Positions 5,134-9,430 of a stretch of 9,430 bases of DNA are shown piece after piece. This DNA is from Deltaproteobacteria bacterium (GTDB taxonomy: Bacteria; Desulfobacterota; Desulfobacteria; Desulfobacterales; SURF-15). The notes below the pieces were generated by a model. It worked only from the letters and a program-made list of their open reading frames with translations, made no database searches and was not told the origin of the DNA. Both the position numbers and the translations under genes were made by a program. Numbering within the stretch: the first letter of the stretch is position 1; each line of letters starts with the position of its first letter. The stretch lies in assembly GCA_024644775.1 (NCBI GenBank), contig JAHEHB010000203.1, positions 1 through 9,430 on the forward strand. Direction: 5' to 3'.

Positions 5134-7032
5134 CTAGGGAACATTCGTTTTCTGTTTCGGTTCAAGGGCCTTTACCTTTAGAGCAATCATCAATACTGAA
5201 AGCGCCGCAGGAGTCATACCATCAATGCGGGATGCTTGTCCAAGAGATATGGGTCTTACCGCCGATAATTTTTCCTTTAGTTCATTGGAAAGCCCATGTA
5301 CGGCTGAAAAATCAAAAACCTCGGGTATTGTCATTTTTTCCAAATTTTTGTATTTTTCAATCTCCTTTAACTGTTTTTCAATATAGCCTTCATATTTAAT
5401 CTCAATTTTAACCTGCCGGGCCACTCCGTCACAAATAGGCTTCGGGCTTTTCGCAAGTGTCTCTACGGTATCGTAGTTAAGCTCAGCCCTTTTCAGAAGC
5501 TGATCAAGCGGCACGCCGTGTTGGATCGGGCTTGAACCGTGAGACGCCAAAAACTCATTTGCAGATTTCTCAGGTTTTATCACAGTCCTTTTGATTCTCC
5601 TGATCTCATCGGCAATCTGTTTTTTCTTTTCCCGAATTTCTTTGATGGCGTGTGAGGAAATCAGACCCAGTTCGTATCCTTGCTCCATTAACCGTAAATC
5701 GGCATTATCTTCCCGAAGTATCAAGCGATACTCAGCCCGGGAGGTAAACATCCGGTAGGGTTCCCCCGTGCCTTTTGTAACCAGATCGTCAATCATTACT
5801 CCCATGTAAGCCTGGGAGCGGTCCAATATTAACGGTGTTCTTTTTTGCACTTTGCATGCAGCATTAATGCCTGCCCATATGCCTTGAGCGGCCGCCTCCT
5901 CATAGCCCGATGTCCCATTGATTTGCCCGGCCATGAATAGTCCGGCGAGCCGTTTGGTTTCTAAGGTCCTTCGGAGCTGTATGGGATTCACATAGTCATA
6001 CTCAATGGCATAGGCGGGCCGCATAATTTCTGCGGACTCCAATCCATTAACAGATCTTACAAACTGGATCTGTATCTCCATCGGCAAACTATTTCCCAGC
6101 CCACTCGCATAGATTTCATCGGTTTGGAGTCCTTCATGTTCAAGGACAATCTGGTGTCTGACTCTGTCCGGAAAACGGACGATCTTGTCTTCAAATGAGG
6201 GGCAATATCGCGCAGACACCCCTTTGATGTTGCCGCCATAAAGTGCTGATCGGCCCAAATTCTGTTGCACGATCGTGTGCGCCTTCGGATTTGTGTGTCC
6301 GATATAGCTTGGAAGCTGCGGCATGGAAAGTGTTTGTGTGAAAACGGAAAACGGTGTGGGGTCTTTCAACGTCTCCTGTTTTATGAATCGATCAAAATCA
6401 ATAGTCGATTTTTTGATCCGAGGAGGGGTTCCGGTTTTCATCCTTCCCAGTTGAAAACCGAGCGTCTTTAGTTGAGAAGACAGGTGGTAGGAAGCAAATT
6501 CACCGGCTCGGCCCGCTTTAAAGGAATGAAAACCGATATGCACCAATCCACTCAGAAACGTTCCGGTTGCCAGCACAACCGTTTTGGCCGGATAGTCAAA
6601 GCCGGTTTGATCCTGTACGCCGACCACCTGATCTCCTTCGAATATGAGTCGTTCTACGAGTGCCTGCTTGAGATCCAGATTCGGTTGTTTTTCGATCACA
6701 GATTTCATGGTCATGTGGTAAAGGATTTTGTCGTTCTGTGTTCGGGTTGAATGAACGGCAGGACCTTTTTTTGTGTTCAATGTTCTAAACTGAATAGCCG
6801 TTTTATCCGTCGTTTTTGCCATCTCTCCGCCAAGAGCATCTACCTCTTTTACAAGTTGCCCTTTCGCCATACCACCAATTGAGGGGCTGCAGGGCATGGC
6901 AGCCACCTTATCTAGATCGATGGCTATCAGCAGAACCTTACACCCCATTCGTGCGCCCGCTAAAGCAGCTTCACAACCGGCATGTCCGGCTCCCACAACA
7001 ATAATATCGTATGTTTTTTGATAAACATTCAT
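5134..7032 (-). CDS. mnmG: tRNA uridine-5-carboxymethylaminomethyl(34) synthesis enzyme MnmG
   Basis: This cytoplasmic FAD enzyme, with the GTPase MnmE, installs the cmnm5 group on wobble uridine 34 of tRNAs reading split codon boxes. Motifs in order: the FAD-binding VVGAGHAGCEAALAGARMG near the N-terminus; MPCSPSIGGMAKGQLVKEVD then ALGG; RMKTGTPPR; the catalytic-cysteine segment ARYCPSFEDKIVRF near residue 285; GQINGTSGYEEAAAQGIWAG; and the C-terminal helical MnmE/tRNA-binding domain with KYEGYIEKQ and RIDGMTPAALSVL. The ATG at 7030-7032 gives 632 residues. A TTG 15 bases upstream (7047), preceded by AGGG, would give 637 residues and cannot be excluded. No clear promoter was found in the divergent 7048-7264 region. 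mnmE is not in the window. Confidence 0.97.
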   Translation of the reverse strand: MNVYQKTYDIIVVGAGHAGCEAALAGARMGCKVLLIAIDLDKVAAMPCSPSIGGMAKGQLVKEVDALGGEMAKTTDKTAIQFRTLNTKKGPAVHSTRTQNDKILYHMTMKSVIEKQPNLDLKQALVERLIFEGDQVVGVQDQTGFDYPAKTVVLATGTFLSGLVHIGFHSFKAGRAGEFASYHLSSQLKTLGFQLGRMKTGTPPRIKKSTIDFDRFIKQETLKDPTPFSVFTQTLSMPQLPSYIGHTNPKAHTIVQQNLGRSALYGGNIKGVSARYCPSFEDKIVRFPDRVRHQIVLEHEGLQTDEIYASGLGNSLPMEIQIQFVRSVNGLESAEIMRPAYAIEYDYVNPIQLRRTLETKRLAGLFMAGQINGTSGYEEAAAQGIWAGINAACKVQKRTPLILDRSQAYMGVMIDDLVTKGTGEPYRMFTSRAEYRLILREDNADLRLMEQGYELGLISSHAIKEIREKKKQIADEIRRIKRTVIKPEKSANEFLASHGSSPIQHGVPLDQLLKRAELNYDTVETLAKSPKPICDGVARQVKIEIKYEGYIEKQLKEIEKYKNLEKMTIPEVFDFSAVHGLSNELKEKLSAVRPISLGQASRIDGMTPAALSVLMIALKVKALEPKQKTNVP

Positions 7033-7227
7033 CGGTTCAAGGTTCAAGCCCGCCCTGGCGCGACGGTAAACGGATACGAACTTGTTTTTACTGTCTATGC
7101 ACTTGGCTTTCCATCACGGCATCTTAACATGCCAGGTCTGGCCAGGGGTTCAAGGAAAAAGGATAGAGGATTACAACCGATGGCCGCTGTTTACAATATT
7201 GATCACGATCCGAAAAGTAATCGTTAT

Positions 7228-7258
7228 TTTACAATTTTCTGAGACGAATGTATATAAT
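7228..7258 (+). promoter_or_regulatory. Promoter of the radical-SAM gene, predicting a leaderless mRNA
   Basis: A perfect TATAAT lies at 7253-7258, followed by AGAACC and the ATG at 7265. With standard -10 numbering, +1 is the A of the start codon. TTTACA (7228-7233, five of six) lies 19 bases upstream of TATAAT, or 17 upstream of the overlapping TATATA. No Shine-Dalgarno sequence precedes the ATG. Confidence 0.65.
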
Positions 7259-7264
7259 AGAACC

Positions 7265-8200
7265 ATGCAAAAACGCTACAACGATTTAAATACCTATCTA
7301 CGAAACCGTTTTGGCTGCAGGGTACAGAAAATAACAATCGATGCCGGGCTTACCTGCCCGAACAGAGACGGCACCCTGTCTACCGGCGGGTGTATTTACT
7401 GCAACCCCCGTGGATCAGGAACCGGCGCTCACACCAAAGGGCTTTCCATCACCGAGCAGCTTTTAGACGGAAAAAAAAAGCTGTCGAAGCGATACAAAGC
7501 CAAAAAATTTATCGCCTACTTTCAATCTTTTTCAAACACCTACGCGCCTCTAAACACGCTTAAAAACATGTACGAGACAGCGCTGTCTGTTGAAGATGTG
7601 GTAGGGCTTTCCATCGGCACACGGCCGGATTGCATCAATGGCGGGATTTTACATCTCCTCGAAGAATATGCGAAGGATTCTTTCATTTGGATCGAATACG
7701 GTCTGCAATCCGCCCATGATCAAACGCTTCGTTTCATAAACCGGGGACACGATGTAACATGTTTCATTCGCGCTGTTGAAGCCACAAAAAACAGAGGGAT
7801 CCGTATTTGTGCCCATGTCATAATAGGGCTTCCCATGGAAGAAAAGATCCACATTCTACAAACGGCGGATATGATCGCGAACCTGGGAATCGACGGTATC
7901 AAACTACACCTGCTTTATGTTGTGAAGGGGACCCCAATGGAAACCTTATACAAACAGGGTAAGTACCGAAGCCTTGAGCAGCAGGAATATGTCGACCTGG
8001 TTTGTGATTTCCTGGAACGGATCCCGCAACATATGATCGTCCAGCGTCTAACCGGAGATCCCCACCCACACGAGCTGGTCGCACCGCCTTGGGCGTTAAA
8101 AAAAGCGGAAACACTCGCCCTTATACGACAAACGTTGGAAAAAAGAGACACCTGGCAGGGTAAAAAAAAGACCCCAAGACCAGGTCATTTAGACACGTAA
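7265..8200 (+). CDS. Radical SAM protein, TIGR01212 / YtqA (MnmL-like) family
   Basis: This is a 311-residue radical S-adenosylmethionine enzyme. The cluster-binding cysteines have the family's long spacing: C31, C43 and C46 (CPNRDGTLSTGGCIYC). Family motifs follow: AYFQSFSNTYAPL, GLSIGTRPDC, EYGLQSAHDQTL, INRGHD, HVIIGLPME, DGIKLHLLYVVKGTPM. The C-terminus (RLTGDPHPHELVAPPWALKK, RDTWQG) resembles Bacillus YtqA more than E. coli YhcC as I remember them. YtqA, renamed MnmL, is reported to act in converting cmnm5s2U to nm5s2U in tRNA, which fits its place opposite mnmG. ATG 7265 is chosen because the family N-terminus (RYNDLNTYLRNRFG) begins there. The open frame extends upstream to 7082, but that part reads as noncoding and spans the promoter. 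Confidence 0.93.
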   Translation: MQKRYNDLNTYLRNRFGCRVQKITIDAGLTCPNRDGTLSTGGCIYCNPRGSGTGAHTKGLSITEQLLDGKKKLSKRYKAKKFIAYFQSFSNTYAPLNTLKNMYETALSVEDVVGLSIGTRPDCINGGILHLLEEYAKDSFIWIEYGLQSAHDQTLRFINRGHDVTCFIRAVEATKNRGIRICAHVIIGLPMEEKIHILQTADMIANLGIDGIKLHLLYVVKGTPMETLYKQGKYRSLEQQEYVDLVCDFLERIPQHMIVQRLTGDPHPHELVAPPWALKKAETLALIRQTLEKRDTWQGKKKTPRPGHLDT

Positions 8201-8229
8201 GTAATTGGATTCGCTTAAATTCGATTATT

Positions 8230-8375
8230 TTAAGGAATAGATTCTATTTTTATTTTAACCAAATTTAATTAGACAGGATTTACAGGATTTTGAGGAATTT
8301 GTTTTGTCTTTAAAAGAATATCCTTAAAATCCTGTTGATCCTGTCAACCAAACAAAATACAAAATGAATCCATTC
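8230..8375. repeat. Palindromic intergenic repeat, copy B (compact)
   Basis: It lies between the convergent ends of the radical-SAM and ABC ATPase genes. Arms at 8272-8296 and 8321-8345 are inverted repeats matching at 22 of 25 positions (GACAGGATTTACAGGATTTT...; ...AAAATCCTGTTGATCCTGTC) around a 24-base loop. It is the inverted, shorter counterpart of copy A. Transcripts entering from either side would fold it into a long stem, so it may also help end transcription, though it has no proper T tract. Confidence 0.85.
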
Positions 8376-8387
8376 CTCATTAGGGGC

Positions 8388-9194
8388 TCACGCGGACACG
8401 CTTGGAGAGGGCGGTCCGGCAAGAAGGGATTCGTCTTTGAGATCGGCACCGAATCGCTTAACAACCTCTTCCACGGTCAACGCCTTTTTTTTATCTCCTT
8501 CTGCCTGAAATATGACCTTACCTTCATGGAGCATAATCATACAATTTCCGTACCGAATGGCTTGGTGCATATTGTGGGTGACCATAATCGTGGTCAGGTG
8601 GTTTTCCCGGACAATTTTGTCGGTAAGCTCCATTACGAGTTGGGCTGTCTTGGGATCGAGCGCCGCTGTGTGTTCGTCCAGTAAAAGCAGCTTCGGTAAA
8701 GAGAGGGTGGCCATAACAAGGGTTAAGGACTGACGCTGGCCGCCGGAGAGAAGACTTACGGATTGTTTTATGCGGTTCTCAAGCCCGAGCCCCAACACTT
8801 TTAGTTTTTCTTCGTAAAAACTCCGGCGAGCTTTTGTAACCCCCCAACGCAATCCCCTGGGCTGTCCACGGAGATCGGCCATTGCGAGGTTTTCCTCTAT
8901 TGTCATGGAAGCAGCCGTGCCCGTCAAAGGATTCTGGAAAATTCTTCCAAGGTATTTTGCCCGTTTATGTTCGGGTAGATGCGTCACTCGGGTATCATCT
9001 AAGTATATTTCGCCCGTATCAAGCTCGACAGTACCGGCGACAAGGTTCAGCAGGGTGGTTTTCCCGGCGCCATTGCTCCCGATAACGGTTACGAAGTGGC
9101 CCGCCGGAATATCGAGATCGATCCCGTCAATGGCCACTTTTTCATCCACGGTGCCTTTCTTAAATATTTTTCCTATACGCTGAATTTTTATCAT
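8388..9194 (-). CDS. ABC transporter ATP-binding protein (COG1101, TrpZ/PhnK-like)
   Basis: This 268-residue cytoplasmic ATPase of an importer has Walker A GSNGAGKTT (39-47), a Q-loop glutamine near 87 (FQNP), signature LSGGQRQ (149-155), Walker B LLLLDE with catalytic Glu near 174, and an H-loop histidine near 207 (THNM). The phrases NPLTGTAASMTIEENLAMAD and LLLLDEHTAALDP are typical of the ATPase that partners the COG2984 binding protein and COG4120 permease. Some of these systems import tryptophan/tyrosine; the substrate here cannot be read from the ATPase. The permease end lies upstream in the same direction. The start ATG has no recognisable ribosome-binding site, and an inverted-repeat element ends only 18 bases before it. 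Confidence 0.93.
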   Translation of the reverse strand: MIKIQRIGKIFKKGTVDEKVAIDGIDLDIPAGHFVTVIGSNGAGKTTLLNLVAGTVELDTGEIYLDDTRVTHLPEHKRAKYLGRIFQNPLTGTAASMTIEENLAMADLRGQPRGLRWGVTKARRSFYEEKLKVLGLGLENRIKQSVSLLSGGQRQSLTLVMATLSLPKLLLLDEHTAALDPKTAQLVMELTDKIVRENHLTTIMVTHNMHQAIRYGNCMIMLHEGKVIFQAEGDKKKALTVEEVVKRFGADLKDESLLAGPPSPSVSA

Positions 9195-9212
9195 CGATTA
9201 ATAAGAGATGGT

Positions 9213-9300
9213 CTCGCAAAAAGTCGAAAACCACATTTTTATGTCATTCCGGTAGATCCCGGATCGAGTCCGGCATGACGGTTTTAGGACTTTTTACGAG
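9213..9300. repeat. CATTCCGG-type inverted-repeat element between the permease and ATPase genes
   Basis: Terminal arms CTCGCAAAAAGTC (9213-9225) and GACTTTTTACGAG (9288-9300) match at 12 of 13 positions. Nested inside are AAAACC/GGTTTT (9227-9232, 9280-9285), GTCATtCCGG/CCGGcATGAC (9243-9252, 9270-9279) and GATCC/GGATC. The whole unit could fold as one long hairpin. It resembles the abundant short MITE-like GTCATTCCGG repeats of deltaproteobacterial genomes as I remember them. It occupies most of the 122-base gap in an operon whose genes are normally tightly packed. No clear target duplication is visible. Confidence 0.8.
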
Positions 9301-9316
9301 TTTATCAACAAGTGTA

Positions 9317-9430
9317 TTAGACACCTCTCAGATGCAGTTTTCCTTCTTTACCCTTTCTAAGGGCTGGAAACCCAAGGGCGATGATCACCATCACCCCTGT
9401 TGCCATCTTCAAATCGGTGGGGGCCAACCC
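9317..9430 (-). CDS. ABC transporter permease, C-terminal part (COG4120, TrpY-like)
   Basis: This is the last 37 codons of a gene that runs off the window, ending in TAA at 9317-9319. It reads GLAPTDLKMATGVMVIIALG then FPALRKGKEGKLHLRGV: one hydrophobic membrane helix followed by a basic cytoplasmic tail. The (G)LxxTDLK...helix...PxLRK ending is what I expect of the TrpY-type permease that precedes the COG1101 ATPase. The order permease then ATPase agrees. The family call rests on this short tail plus context. Confidence 0.7.
   Translation of the reverse strand, partial: GLAPTDLKMATGVMVIIALGFPALRKGKEGKLHLRGV

Noticed and set aside
7199..7212. FNR-like site TTGAT-CACG-ATCCG near -60 of the radical-SAM gene
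   Set aside because: One half-site is perfect but the other matches only three of five bases, and chance matches of this quality are common.
7082..7264. Upstream extension of the radical-SAM open frame
   Set aside because: The extra 61 codons are unlike any family N-terminus and would span the -35/-10 boxes; homologues begin near residue 1 of the chosen start.

Overview
This looks like a chromosomal segment from a Gram-negative bacterium of moderate GC. It is most likely a member of Desulfobacterota (deltaproteobacterial, sulfate-reducer-like). The reasons are a zinc-ribbon/DUF3426 membrane protein, short intergenic hairpin repeats of the CATTCCGG and CAGGATTTACAGGAT kinds, and the style of MnmG and the TrpY/TrpZ-like ABC proteins. 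This placement is inference; no rRNA or other lineage marker is present.

Layout. Positions 1-860 hold a decayed toxin-antitoxin neighbourhood on the minus strand. It contains a PIN-domain toxin with a large internal deletion, a C-terminal scrap that reads like a Gp49/HigB-type toxin, and an apparently intact XRE-family antitoxin. Upstream of it, still on the minus strand, lie a complete tRNA-Met(CAT) gene (985-1061) with its own promoter and a Rho-independent terminator. Positions 1162-4663 form a minus-strand housekeeping block in transcription order: a small leader ORF, a class B DnaJ/CbpA-like co-chaperone, hypoxanthine phosphoribosyltransferase (hpt), and a 646-aa protein with a zinc ribbon, a very acidic linker, one membrane segment and a DUF3426 domain. 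Good sigma70-type promoters precede dnaJ and hpt.

Positions 4664-8387 are built around mnmG (minus) and a divergent radical-SAM gene of the TIGR01212/YtqA family (plus). MnmG, with MnmE, installs cmnm5 at the tRNA wobble uridine. YtqA-type proteins (MnmL) have been linked to converting cmnm5 to nm5, so the divergent pair makes sense as a tRNA wobble-uridine module. The radical-SAM gene appears to be leaderless: its -10 box sits exactly where +1 would be the A of the ATG. The pair is bracketed by two inverted copies of a palindromic intergenic repeat (4744-5032 and 8230-8375). One copy carries about 160 extra bases that form a string of hairpins.

Positions 8388-9430 are the distal end of an ABC importer operon on the minus strand: the ATPase gene and the last 37 codons of its permease. 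They are separated by a 90-base inverted-repeat element that seems to have inserted inside the operon.

I do not see a CRISPR array, prophage, intact insertion sequence or obvious new defence system. The most interesting signals are the leaderless mnmL-like gene beside mnmG, the inverted repeat pair with its hairpin chain, the dnaJ leader ORF, and the relic toxin genes.
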